A stretch of 64,000 bases of DNA from Phytophthora sp. 'mugwort' (lineage: Eukaryota; Oomycota; Peronosporomycetes; Peronosporales; Peronosporaceae): NCBI GenBank assembly GCA_033558025.1, contig JAUCEF010000005.1, forward strand, positions 4,092,001 through 4,156,000, read 5' to 3'. Made by a program: the position numbers and the translations under genes. Below are positions 11,093 through 22,696 of this stretch, piece after piece. The notes below the pieces were generated by a model. That model saw only the letters and a list, made by a program, of their open reading frames with translations, was not told the DNA's origin and ran no database searches. The first letter of the stretch is position 1, and the number at the start of each line of letters is the position of its first letter.

Positions 11093-11606
11093 ACTCTCAA
11101 GGTGTCACGCAACGACAAGTGAAGTTCAGACGATTGTTTCCATACTACCCGACTTCCGGCATGCAGGCGAGTGACAAGATTGCTACGTGAATATAGCGGT
11201 TGCCAGCTTAGCGGAACAGCCTTTAGTACAGCGGCAGTTGGTAGTTTCTGTCGTGTCCCTCGTTACCTTCCCTTTGCTTTCCAACCTAAGCAAATAATTT
11301 CATTTCCACTTTTCGCTGGAGAGCCAAGAGTCCTCTTTAAGCCAAAACATCTCTGGAGAACGCCCCTCTGCGAACCAAGGGCGTGTCACGTCTTCTTCTC
11401 AGGTGCACATTTCGCTACAGCCCGCTTACTGCAGCCAAGTTTTTTAGCTTCATGATGTTCCCTAGAGAACTTGTCGAAAATACTTTTTTTCACGTGGAGC
11501 AGCGTCGGCGTTGCCCGCGGTGCTGTTTTTCTTCTATGGTTCGTCGTCGCAGCCATCTTGAGTGGCAGCGACAGATTGTTGGCTCTCAACGACTCGCCGT
11601 ATGTAA

Positions 11607-11713
11607 TTGGAGTACCCACTAATTCCTATTCGGTTTTCCCATATTCAGTTTTGGGTACTTCGAGCAATAGCTCGAGCTCCACAGATTTCCCCCAAATTTT
11701 CTGTTGTCTTGCG
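11607..11713 (-). repeat. Right arm of a large inverted repeat
   Basis: Read on the minus strand, this segment gives GGGAAATCTGTGGAGCTCGAG and then GTACCCAAAACTGAATATGG in the same order as the left arm at 9083-9192. Spacing between arms is about 2.4 kb. The arms could be two copies of one short dispersed element in opposite orientation, or the ends of a foldback-type element that carries the Ty3 fragment. Confidence 0.65.
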
Positions 11714-12248
11714 TGTTACTTAAATACGATATCACAAGTTGTCGTAGCGTTTGCTCCGAACCAGCTGGAACTTTCACGATCGCAAATGGGATGGGAGTCG
11801 CATCATCATGATTGTGGAGGACTGCGACACTTTACATGTACAATAGTATGTCCTCCTGCAAGATTAGAAGCAAAGCGTATTTTAATGGTCATGATCTCAT
11901 AATAAGCAACTGTCGCAGCAATTACGCCAGTAACTGATGGAGCCGTATCTATTCAGCCCTATACCTTCTCTCTGACGACGAGTCTACCTCCTCTTAGTTG
12001 GAGTCCAACCATGTAAATTTGTAAGATCATCTGAAGCAAAAAAGATACTATGCATCCGGGCCGACCTAAACAATCCTCTTTTTTGTACTGGTCACATGTC
12101 GGTACGTGGCTTGTCGTAGCTCCACTATCGAGTCTGGAATCAAGGATAACACCTCGTATCGGAGCTACACCAACCTTCAGCAACAAGAGCGAGGCCGAAA
12201 AAGCATAGCTGTCGAACCGCTCGGTTTTTACTGTTGGCTTGATCCAAT
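11714..12248. other. Upstream region of the effector gene, no supported gene
   Basis: Frames on both strands are short and unrecognised. The only functional signal found is the core promoter motif just downstream. Confidence 0.45.
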
Positions 12249-12272
12249 TCATTCACTTCGAAATTTGCTTCC
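12249..12272 (+). promoter_or_regulatory. Oomycete Inr + FPR core promoter motif
   Basis: TCATTC at 12249-12254 followed by AAATTTGCTTCC at 12261-12272 matches the oomycete initiator (TCATTY-like) joined to its flanking promoter region (CAWTTT-like, pyrimidine-rich). It lies about 65 bp upstream of the effector ATG, the usual short oomycete 5' leader distance. It supports the start at 12315. Confidence 0.65.
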
Positions 12273-12314
12273 CAAGGCACAAGCATCCAACCCCTCGTCT
12301 TCACGACATCAATC

Positions 12315-12812
12315 ATGCGTCTAAGCTACGTTCTGCTCGCGGCGGCAGTTGCAGCCCTCAATGCTATCTCTGTGGCTAATGGTGCAACGATTTCCGAGCC
12401 GACATCTGAAAATATCATGGGTCTTGTCAACGCTCAAGAGGGTACCAGAAACGATCGCCGATATCTGAAGATGCACCAGGAAGACGAATTTGCCGATGAC
12501 AAAAAAGAAGAGAGAATGTTTTCAGGCTGGGGCACCAGTTATAACGCTGTCAAGACGGTGGCGAAGCTTGCTAAAGCAAAATCGTTCAATTCCAGGGCTG
12601 CGGTTCTCAAGCAACTTGAGGATGCTGAAGAAATAAAAGCTCTCTTTGCCAAATTCGAGCCTCAGCTTAAAAAGCTGTTCCCAGAATTTGAAAACGGCAT
12701 GCCCCTGGATGACTTTATGGCGATGGTAATGAAGTCTAAATCAGTGACGGAAGATCAACAGTTGTTGGCGATCAGTGCTTACTCGAAGTATGTGGCCGTC
12801 ACTATGCCTTGA
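12315..12812 (+). CDS. Secreted RXLR-like (RXLK) dEER effector candidate
   Basis: A single exon of 165 codons. Residues 1-23 are a typical signal peptide: Arg at 2, a Leu/Ala-rich core, then ANG-A as a likely cleavage site. An RYLK tetrapeptide lies at 49-52, where canonical effectors have RXLR, followed by an acidic stretch and KKEER at 63-67, the dEER motif. The mature C-terminal part (about 68-165) is predicted helical with regularly spaced Lys, Leu, Phe and Trp, compatible with a compact WY-like or single-helical-bundle effector fold; this is inference. Such proteins are secreted by oomycetes from haustoria or hyphae and act in plant cells. The gene is isolated between transposon remnants, a frequent setting for effectors. 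The last RXLR position is Lys, so the gene would be missed by strict RXLR searches. No disruption is seen. Confidence 0.8.
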   Translation: MRLSYVLLAAAVAALNAISVANGATISEPTSENIMGLVNAQEGTRNDRRYLKMHQEDEFADDKKEERMFSGWGTSYNAVKTVAKLAKAKSFNSRAAVLKQLEDAEEIKALFAKFEPQLKKLFPEFENGMPLDDFMAMVMKSKSVTEDQQLLAISAYSKYVAVTMP

Positions 12813-14617
12813 TGTTCTTAGCCCCCTCATCATCGCTTCTAAATAGAGGTTCATTTTGCCACACTCCATACTCGGATTGCTGTTTGTATCGTTAATATTT
12901 CCGTGCTTCCTCAGCAACTAAAATGTGTCCTCGATCTGAAACCCAGAGGGCGCCAACTGGCTACTGATGCCCAATTCAGACGATTTCAACTGTATGTACA
13001 CAGCTATTGTATATGGACTTTTTAAACAACCACAACGTTTTACACTGTCTCTGACTCCGTCAACTATGATAACGTTGTCGCTCGGGCGAAGCACAATAGC
13101 CTGTTCGATACACGCAGCTTACAACTAGCGCGCCACGTGTAGAAAGATAGAGATCACATGAATGCTGGTCAGGTCCAGCAGATTCCACTCTTCACATTTC
13201 TCGACTAGCGTCTCTGCTTAGTCCACGAGCACGCACTGAAGTCGTGGGGATCTGTTAACTCATGCACGTCACGCGCAGCACTACATTGAAAGACAACCCC
13301 CCAAAAAAAGATATCCGGGAGTACATATGCGGTGCACTGCCAGTGAGATTCCGTCTCAGATGGCGTCGTCGCCTTCTCGAGAGCTGTTGGCTATTAATTG
13401 GTATTGTCGTTTGCTGTACATTGGGGGATGAGAGTGGGGCAGCGGGTTTTCTCGACTAGTCCATGCGCGCTGTTTGCTCCGCACACCGAAAGGATTTCCA
13501 CCGCCCTGATGCCGATGCGAGAAAGCATTAATAAATACACAAGGCATATGAGAATAGAATAATATTTAACGTCTTGTGAGGTTAAGCGAATTCGCCGAGG
13601 TACCACCAATTGTTCGTGGCACGAACATAAGTCTCCGTAGAAGCATCACGGCCTTGCTGATGTTAGAATCTACACGGCCTCTTCGATCGTCGTACAAGGG
13701 CAAGACAAGGAAGCTGAATACGACGGCCCTTTAACGCTGTTCTCGTCAATTTCTGAGCTCCGGGACGTCAACAACAACCGCTTCTTGGATCCCGTGCCGA
13801 GATTTGGCTCGTCGCGAAGAATTCAAAGTGGCGAGTTTGCGGATGAAACTGGCGATAACGAAGTCGCCACTTTCATCAGGTGCGCATGAGAGTGCTCAAC
13901 ACAGTCGGGCGTCGACTACCACGAAGAAGCGTAAATTAGTGCGGCACAAATATCGAATGGTCAGGCAATCATACTCCTTAGTCAGCACTTTTCTTTTCCT
14001 CGAAGTCCAAAACCGCAGTTTAAAAACTGAGTATGTATGAAACAGAAGCAGACGGCGAAAGCGGTGTCTCGATCGAGAGCTTATACAGCGGGAGTGACCC
14101 AGCGAGCGTTCTTCCAGAAGCGCTTCCAGGACGGCGCCATGCTCCCATCGTACATCGCATACGACTGTTCATTCTGAGTTTCTTCAATATATCGCTCAGC
14201 ATGTTCATCCAGAAGAGTCTCGATGGAAAGAACTGTTTCGTCCTCTCCAAGGCCCTAAAGGAACTGCGCAGCCGCAATCTGTTTGGAGAGCGCTTTAAGT
14301 AGATGACCGGGTTTGTTTCGTGTAAAGAGCGGGCCTGGATTGCACTATACGATATAGTTGCGCAGATTTCAATTACCGTAAAAATAATTTAAAGTAATTT
14401 ACTGTAATAACTAATTGACCTACTATCCCCAATTTGACGCAATAAGAAAAAAGCATGACTGCTGCCAAACGCTATATAATTCGTGGTTGGCACGATCATC
14501 GCCACCACAGCCATTTGTTGGCAAGAGAACCATTGCCGGCTCCGCGTCGCTCATACTGCCTCCCATGTTGCAATTAGCTCTCAAGTGCAAACCTCCCACC
14601 TCAAGCCTCCCATCGCA
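12813..14617. other. Long gene-poor stretch
   Basis: About 1.8 kb downstream of the effector. Short overlapping frames occur on both strands (for example 14033-14302 plus and 14020-14277 minus) without recognisable domains. A TATA/AT-rich patch lies at 14370-14420, ahead of the hAT remnant. No tRNA, repeat array or promoter could be supported. Confidence 0.45.
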
Positions 14618-16533
14618 ATGTCTTCAATCCCACTAAGGTTCTTCACTGCCGCCCTTTTCATCCGCGAAGAAGGCGATTACCACCAATGTCGCATTTGCTT
14701 CATGCGCCGCAAGCGAACGCGTGGCACCGGTTACACCAACCTCGTTGAACTCCTCGTCCGCTATCACGCCACGACGTACGAGGACGAGTTCCACTGCATT
14801 CAGCGCCGCGAAGGAAGCCTCGATGTGTTCGTGAAATGCGACGACTTCTCGCGAAATATCTACCACTGGCTGGAATGGAGTATCATGGAGAATCGAGTGC
14901 TGAGCATATGTGCGAAGGTCAAGACGCGCAAGTACACGAACCTGAAGCCCGTAAGCGTGAAGACGCTGAAGAAGCACATGTTCGCGCTCGAAGGAGTCGG
15001 TATGCATCAATGGTCTCTACCGGCGATCCCCGTTTTACTACCGGAAGACTTTGCCAGAAGTCTCCCGAAAGAACGAAAACCTTTCCACCAAAGGCTCTCG
15101 ATCGTTGCTCATAACATCCTGAAACGAACGGTCCACTACCTCGAACGCGTGCCGATGGGTCATTGGAGCCTCATCCCAAATGATCAGGTTTGCTCTCTCT
15201 ATCAACTTTCTCGAGTGAGACTGCTTGTAAATAGAGCAAGTAAACCCTTTTTATCAGCTTTAAAGGGATTTTGAATGTGGAGTGAGCCGTACGACCCGCC
15301 ATCAAGAAACGAGACGCGATACCGCTGGACGCAACAGCTATTGCAAATTTTCCGCCAAATCACACCTTCGCGAGTATGTTCCGAAGTAGCGTAGAGAGAG
15401 AAAGCATACCAAGCGTCCGCTGGCAGGTGAGAAGACCGGCTTAGCCATTGATGCCTGGAGTGAGGATGGTACTCACTTTGTTGCAGGATGGTACTCACTT
15501 CGTTGCGATCATCACAGTCACGGCGACGGACAAAACCTTTGATGCTTTTCGACGCTGTCCGACGAGGCGGACATGGGCTCGGATGCGATCATCGAGTTGC
15601 TGGACGATGTGCTCGATACGTACGGTGTTGATGCCTCGCAGCTGTGCTTCTACGTCTGCGACCATGCCTCTGTGAACGCTGCTGTTGCGAAGAAGACGCA
15701 AGAACCTATGATCGGATGTGCCAGTCATCATTTTAATCCTGGCTATGCAAGCTCTCATGCGAGAGCATATGGATCTCCTTGGCAAGATCCAGCTGCTAAT
15801 AGTGAAGCTGAATACGATCAAGAACCGCCACCACCTCCGTGAACTAGAAGTTTTTATGCCTGTGTTCCGCAACATGACTTGCTGGAGCAGTACTTTCGCC
15901 ATGTGGCCCGCTACTTTTGGATTTACGACAAGATCGATCGTGTGGACGACCCACTAGCTGACTGCATCTCTACTCCGCGGGAGAATGTCCGCTTAAACGC
16001 GCTCCATGAAGATCTCAAAAATCTCGAGAGTGTGAGCAAGAAGTTTCAGACGACAACGGTGTCTTTGCTCGACATCCGAGTTCTGTTCGACCACATGGTG
16101 AAGCATTATCCTGCTACAGCTACACAGTTGTCGACTACGGGCACGTTGGTCAAGTTTCCAGACTTCGCGAACGGTGTGGTTAAAGTGTTTGCCGGGAAGA
16201 TGCAGGCGTAAGAGTCGCGCGGAGCGTGCAGCCGTGAGCAATCTTGTTCAGTCGGCATACCCCTCTGCGATGCTCCAGCAAACGGCTTTGCCAGAAGACA
16301 CGAAGAAGCGGTCAGTTGCGGACGCAGCACTGAGTGGCGATTCGGCTAGCCCTCCTAAAGTTGATCTGCGCTGGGTCCCACCAACATCTAATGATGTTGA
16401 GCGACTCTTTTCTCGCGTAAGGATCGTTTTCTCTCGTCTCCGACGCAGATTCAGTCCGATAACCCTGGAAACTGTGATCCTTCTGCAGTACAATAGTGGC
16501 TTCTGGGATGCTAGCTGTTGCTCAAGCTGTTGA
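14618..16533 (+). pseudogene. hAT-family transposase pseudogene
   Basis: The N-terminal BED-like zinc-finger region has 'CRICFMRRKRTRGTGYTNLVE' followed by a conserved His (14690-14780). A central part contains 'NIYHWLEWSIMENRVLS' and 'VSVKTLKKHMFALEGVG'. Further pieces in other frames are 'CFYVCDHASVNAAVAKK' with a following 'GCASHHFN' (15645-15740), 'WSSTFAMWPATF'-like sequence (15885-15915), and a long helical region to 16211. The C-terminal dimerisation domain is present as 'WVPPTSNDVERLFSRVRIVFSRLRR' with 'LLQYNSGFWD' (16370-16510). This order matches oomycete hAT transposases. Frameshifts near 15280-15450, 15840 and 16211 make it non-functional. Terminal inverted repeats were not found. 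Confidence 0.85.
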
Positions 16534-17478
16534 GAGCGGCAGGAAGACACAGCGTCTGGTTTAGCTGCAGACAGGAGTAGCTGACTTTCACAGAGTCCTG
16601 CTTAAGGAAGTAATCAGTTTTGCTATCGTGATAATTTCCCATAAATTTATGATATCGATCGTGCGGGCGTGAGGAGAATGAAAGCGGTGCTGGGGGTGTT
16701 CGTTGAAAAGATGATGCGCGGCGGGAGGATTCTCGAGGTAACCCCCCCTCCTGAGCCGGATGGCCATACTCGCTTTGATGAACTCCGTCGTTTTCATCTT
16801 GATGAGATATACTGCGACGAGACAATAGTGATGGATGTCTCGGTGCATTGGAAAGCAGTAAGAAAATAACACCGTTATTAACTAGCGAAGGCTGGCACCA
16901 CCAATCAATATCGTATTGAGGTGCTGTCTCCATCACTGTAATAACGTGCTTGAAACACTGAAAAAATCGGATGTTGACACTGAGGGCTAGGCCTCGCCTT
17001 CATTGGTCACAACACTGCCAGAATAGCACTCAAAACCGTAAATCAAGCTTTAAAGCACTGGAAGTTTATGAAGTATGTTTTGCGGTTTTGCCAAAGGGGT
17101 ACGAAACACAGCGATTAGCATCTATGACTAACATCGACGTCGTTTTGTATGCTCGCATGACTCGCGACTTGCAGATCGCGTAATGCGGATAGTGTGCGAA
17201 ATAACCTGCTTTGGCGCCCCGTGAGGCACCATCTCGTTCCTATATGAATATGTGGCACGATCGAGAAGGGAGCTGCTTGTCTGCGCCAAAGCATGCATCG
17301 TTCCGGGCGGTATTGCAAAGCCTCGAGCATGGGATCGAGTCATGAATAACAGGTACAGGAGGACATCGTACCTGAGACGGAACATCATCGTGATACTCGG
17401 TCACAGCAAGGGGTACATGTGCATCGGTTTGTTCGCTTGGCTCGGATACCTCATCAGGTAGAACGGCTGTTTTTAATG
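16534..17478. other. Gene-poor stretch between hAT and MULE remnants
   Basis: Short open frames with no recognised domains. It may contain the 3' end of the hAT element or the 3' end of the MULE on the other strand, but no terminal repeats were identified. Confidence 0.4.
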
Positions 17479-19441
17479 CTAAGATCGACCTACACCTCCT
17501 GAAGCTGCGACCCGATACCCCATCGTAGCATTCATTTCATTCTGAACTTCGGGATCCAAACGACGAACCTGTCGCGTCGGTTTGCGTCTCGATCGTGCGT
17601 CGCGCGATTTAAATCGGCGCACTTGACTGTATCCTGGACACGGAAGTTTCAACAGCTTAGTAACCTCAATAATATGAGCACAAATATTGTACTTGCGTGG
17701 AAACGACACTGGCAAGTCCTTGAAGATGCGTCTACAATCCATCCATCCTCCGTCATTCCTTCCCAGTGTGTGCGTAAGGTATACGAGGACTTGATAGGCT
17801 GCGTTACGTCGTCAGCGTGGAATTCGGACTTCTTTTTTGCGTCATTCCTGCCGCTCTGGCCTGTATTTGCCCCCGACATGCGCAGATGCATTGGTACTCA
17901 GTCCGCTGGATCGATCGAATTGTAAAGTACAGGCAGTGCTTTCATACAGCTGAAGAGGAGTGAAGTGCTTGACGGCCACTAACCGTCGACGTAGATCTCC
18001 TACAGGTAGAAGTGCAGTTGCTTGCAGCTAACCCTGCCGTCTGATTTTGTCGTAGTGAGCTTTAAGACGTTTTGATGCTTCAGTTATACTTGCGAGCTTG
18101 GACTTATTGGATACAAAAACAATGCGCCATTTATCAAGAAACTTAACCATGACGATTGGAGTAGCGTGCGAAGAGTCCCCAAGTTTAAGGTACGGTGGTA
18201 CTGCTCCACGGGGTTATTCGTCGTAGCGTAGCTCGGTGGGGGTATGAAATGCCTGCCAATCTGAGAAGCGAGGATTTTTAATCCACTGACGGATCAAACC
18301 CGTGGCCACTTTTCGGAAGCCGGTGCACGTATGACCGATGCTTATCCATTCCGCGATTACCAGCAATTTCTCCTCTTCGCATCGAATTCATTTGAGATCT
18401 GCAGAAATGAAGTTCGTTAAGGCAACGAATTATGACTTCTCTCTTATGTTCCGGCAACTTATGTGATTTTTCCACACGTTTTGGCAGACGTGGAACCAGC
18501 ATATGAGGACCTTGATCGTCGGTAATTTGGTTGCACGCGCTTTATATTGGGCTTTATCCGCATCAGTCATAACAAACTGTGGAGAAAAGTCGACAGCAAA
18601 AGTTGCTTGGTAACTCGTTTAATGTACGCGAGACACCAACTAACGTCCTGTGCACGCCGCTGGGAGGCACAGTAGTAGACCACTGGAAAGACGTAATGCG
18701 TGCTGTCAACGTGAAGTATGATGACGCACCGCGGATCTTGCTGAACATTTATCTACGCCTGCAACAGTGAATAGCAGGTGAGGCCAATACGGAAGGGTGA
18801 ATCATCGGACGCATCCCCAATATAGACCATTTGCGGTTCTTCTGGAATCGCAAAACACAAGTAAATTTTCTCCGTGTAGAGCCACATTGGGCACAAGGTC
18901 AAACATGGATCTTTGCAAATATCAATGACCGGACACATTGAATCGTCTCGGTTATTGCGGCGCCACCTCTGCATGTAACCTTGCACCTGACTCTCCAAAG
19001 GGGTTTGACCCGGTATACGTGCACAAATGTGTATATACACCACGTGCGGCGCTACACCATATTTGCGACTAATCGCCTCGTGTACCATTGCCTTCACTTC
19101 TTGGGTCAGACCTCTTGTTGCTCGCGGAGAATTTTCCAAATTGTTCACCATTGTATGCTTACCTTCCTGGGAGACAGTAATGTAGTCACTCGCTTGGCAC
19201 TCGTTAATCTTGTACCGGCACGCGCATCTAAGATGACTTTAATCACATCGAACTGAGGCGCATGTAGTCGGATCGTCCTCATTTTGTGTTGTGTATTGGC
19301 GAGCTGGTACTGTTCAACCAATTCGTGTTTCATTGTGCAGTTGTAGGGGTCGTTCTTAGAAACGATGTAGCTCGGTAACATTTGCTTAACGGCTTCGTAC
19401 GATCGGTCACTGTTATCCATTGATCTCCATACTGTCTCCAT
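17479..19441 (-). pseudogene. Mutator-like (MULE) transposase pseudogene with SWIM zinc finger
   Basis: Read on the minus strand, an N-terminal segment (19441-18760) contains 'PRATRGLTQEVKAMVHEA' and 'SPFRIGLTCYSLLQA'. The DDE core starts with 'VIILHVDSTHYVFPVVYY' (about 18730-18680) and continues with 'FVMTDADKAQYKA' (about 18575) and 'LICWFHVCQNVWKNH' (about 18500), the block pattern of oomycete MULE transposases. The C-terminal SWIM zinc finger is split by a frameshift: 'GWIVDASSRTCQC' near 17750 and 'ICAHIIEVTKLL' near 17670. A basic tail follows to 17479. Several in-frame stops and shifts make it inactive. The MULE catalytic acids appear present in remnants, but terminal repeats were not located. 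Confidence 0.75.
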
Positions 19442-21828
19442 TGAGGCCGAGGTCGAGAATTGGTACCAGGCGAATATTGTTCGCCGTCTCTCTGTAAAGG
19501 AAGACTACATCAATCGAAAACATTGTAATAGACCCCTAAAAGAACATATTTCATACCTGAGATACATCAGTAGAATCAGAGCCGGAAGAGCTAGAACCGA
19601 TGCCAGATTCGGATTGACTGTCTGTTCCGGAGCTGTCGGAGGTGGAGGGTAGCGTCGCGAACATTTACCCCAATGAAATGTTCCCAGCGCTTAATAACGT
19701 CCGGCAAGACGAGACTGAACGCTGCTCAGCGGTGAAATGCGAAGTGCCATTCACGGAAGTTGTAGAGCACATACAAACTAGGAATAGATTCATCTATCAT
19801 CGTGTAAGGGGTAGGATGATGCATCTTAGAACAAGGTTGCCACTTATATTTGGCTTGACCGTTTTTAGTGATGAAAGCTTTCTTGTCAGTGTTGAGTACC
19901 ATCTTATCAGTGTTTCAAATGACCCTATCCCCTCAATGTCAGAGTCAATTTTTGCAGTGTCAATAAATTATTTTTAAGTGTTAACATCAGGCACTCATAT
20001 CGTATTGCATTATGCGCAGGCCTGACCATACCCCGGCAGTGGTCCAGCACGACGCGGTCCCGCTCTAACGAAGCACTTCAAGAATTAATGCACATGGTAC
20101 AAGACATATTCGGAGAAGATTTAAATCCTGATGGCGCAGATCAAAACCGAAAGAGGTCGAGCTTGATGTCGAGGAAGACTTGACAGTGGGGATCGTGAAT
20201 CGGCAGCGGCGTGCTGCCAAAAAGGTATCCCGGGTCTGAGCGATGATGGCGACGACGCGGATCGAAGGATGACTCGCGAACTAATGTAGCAGCGAACCAA
20301 CCGTACGCCCCGCCCGAGGTCGTCCGTATGAGTCGTTTCAGGAAAACAAGATGGACCACGTCGTGAACAAACTAAAGCGTGAGATCATGACCTGATCAAA
20401 AACCTTGAGAACGCGGTCCTGGACCAAACCAACAAGTATTTCAGCTACGAGGCAGCGGCCTCTAAGACTCTCAAAAGGATTGTAAATGGACCTAATAGGA
20501 GAACCGGAGGCGAAAAGTTAGAAGTCTGAACCCCTAGATTCGCAGAAGAACAACATGAACTGAACACGACAAAAGGTATGTTTGCTGAAACTCGTTGCTC
20601 AGCTTGCCTACGCAAATACCGATCGGGCCTGCTTAGCGGATACGCCGTTTGGGTTTTCTACGGCTACGTTCCTCACAAGTGTACAACCCTAAACGAGGTT
20701 TAACACACACGACGATCAACCATAATTGAATTCAAGACCACTGATCTGAGTTGAAAGCACAATACTTAATACGAGATCGATCTACGAGGAAACTGTATCA
20801 TAAAAAAAAAGACAAAGCGATTTTGTTGGTGCACGATTTATTTTAACTTTGACAACGGCTTGTTCGCAAGGTCTCTTGTCTAGCACCCTATGACTTGACG
20901 GCGTATATACTGCTCGAGTGCTTCGTTACCACCATTTTCCCATCCAAACACGCTCGGAATCCGTGTCCGACATTGCAATATAGACATGTATGTCACACCA
21001 ATAATAAATACATTCATGATCGGAGAAGAAATGATAAAGAAGGAGGAATTCATATTCTATTGTGCCTTCATTTCTAGCGTCGTCCCTAATTGTCCCCAGT
21101 GCCATCAACATCAAAGCTTATCAGTGTGTTCGCATCCCAGTGGGGGTCAGCCGCCATACCGACGACTACGCTATATACAAGAGTTGCCTAATGCATCCAT
21201 TGTAAGCGGATACAAAAAATAAATGCTACGCAAATAAATTGCAGCAAATTGTATTGCTTGTCTAGCTCTGTTGCTTCCATAGCTGACCCTCTACTAGCAC
21301 TTCGATATTCTTCTCCAGATATTGCTGCAAAACATTTGAATGGCTTTGTGAGCACGACGCGATGTCCCGAATCATTTTGTAAGGTCGCACACAAGTCTTA
21401 CCAAATCCTTCACACGTCCAAGCAGCTCTGATTCCAGATAGTCAATCTGTTGCGCAGAGGTCGTTATAAACACGGCAAACATATCATAATCTTTGCACGC
21501 GGTGGACGCACCAACTCTGAGATGCATCGAAACATCATCGGGTCTGGCTCAGCCGAGTCCTCTAACGCGAGCATAGTTCTTGATTTCATTTTTCGACCGC
21601 CTTTCCGGCCTTCGGGCCGAGAGTGTGGGCGTCGAGATGACACACTTTGTAAATTTGTCTTTGATTTAGAGAACACCACTCCGACGCCTTCCATGCATCC
21701 TTCCAAGTTCGTGAGAGCGAGCTTGGCTCTCGCGGTGCTGCGGAATGAATACCTACTCAAACAAAAAAAGCAGATGCAAATAAGTGATATGCTATAGTTC
21801 GAGGGCAAATGAACAGTTATCAGTTCGT
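19442..21828. other. Long stretch without a supported gene
   Basis: At 20090-20560 traces in shifting frames read like a lysine/glutamate-rich helical protein ('KMDHVVNKLKREI', 'ENAVLDQTNKYFSYEAA'), perhaps a decayed gag or host gene, but no frame is longer than about 60 codons. A short GC palindrome, CCGGCCTTCGGGCCG, lies near 21606-21621. An overlapping pair of frames at 21450-21808 has no recognised domain. Confidence 0.4.
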
Positions 21829-22696
21829 TTACCGAACAACTTGCATAGCTGGATCTACGGCGTCGAGCTCTCCGTCATAATCTGGAGTTGCGTCTACATT
21901 TTGGTCTTCATGGATTTCAGTCGAGGAAAAGTCATCGACAAGCAAACTTTCAGCAATTTCTGCGTCGTATTGTTCCTGCGCATATCCTTCGATGTATGTC
22001 TCGTGAGGTATCTTCATCGAATTTTAAACGAAAGCTGAGCATCCGGAATCGTTGTGGAAAACTGGTGCAGTGTTAGGGACGTACCGAATACTGAAGGATA
22101 GCATTGGTGTTGCTGCACTCTGAGCCTGAGAATGAATGACGTAAATTCTCTAGGCGACGCTCAATACCGTGGGAGCGTACGGTATCCGGACAGATTCGGT
22201 GAACGTAGTCGTGGATCCAATGCAAAAATTCAAAATGCTCCTGGAAAATACCTTGAACCAGTTTACGAATTGGAATCTCCTGCAAAGGCACTACGCATTA
22301 ATGTTTAAAATTCGTACAAGAATTAACTACTTATGCATCCAACCTTTCTGATGTCGCAGAGGTGGAACGTACGCCGCAGCACCGTCATATTACGCTCACA
22401 CTCCATCTCAGTTCGAGCACGAAAATTTAGCTGCTGCAGATTGACTTTGCCCGGGTACAAGACGGCGAAGATCTGACAGTACGCGATACCATCTGCAAGA
22501 TGCTCAATCTGCACGTCCACAGTAGCAGTTCCGTAATTCCGAAGAGCGGAGTAAATTTCAGACACACATAGCCAGACGAGGTTTGCTAACGATAGCATAT
22601 TCTTACCTTTGTATAATCTGTCTCGAGAAACTCGTTGAGCCATGCAAGCAGCTCCAAGCGGCCGATGCCTCGCCACTTTAGCTTCCGCAAACTCAT
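21829..22696 (-). CDS. EB1-like calponin-homology microtubule-binding protein, four exons
   Basis: Exons on the minus strand are 22696-22607, 22508-22344, 22279-22085 and 22011-21829. All three introns (98, 64 and 73 nt) begin GT and end AG, and the spliced length is 211 codons including the stop. The product has the calponin-homology fold of the EB1/RP family: 'LELLAWLNEFLETDYTK' (about 14-30), 'IEHLADGIAYCQIF', 'YPGKVNLQQLNF', and 'EIPIRKLVQGIFQEHFEFLHW' (86-106). EB1 proteins bind growing microtubule plus ends through this domain. The C-terminal EB1 coiled-coil homology domain is not recognisable; instead there is a short acidic tail, so cargo recruitment may differ. The first exon stays open upstream for about 40 codons, so the real start may lie further 5'. 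The last acceptor (AAG) is weak. The gene is flanked on both sides by transposon remnants but carries no stop. Confidence 0.65.

Noticed and set aside
14033..14302. 89-codon open frame on the plus strand as a gene
   Set aside because: No recognised domain, and a similar-length frame overlaps it on the other strand (14020-14277).
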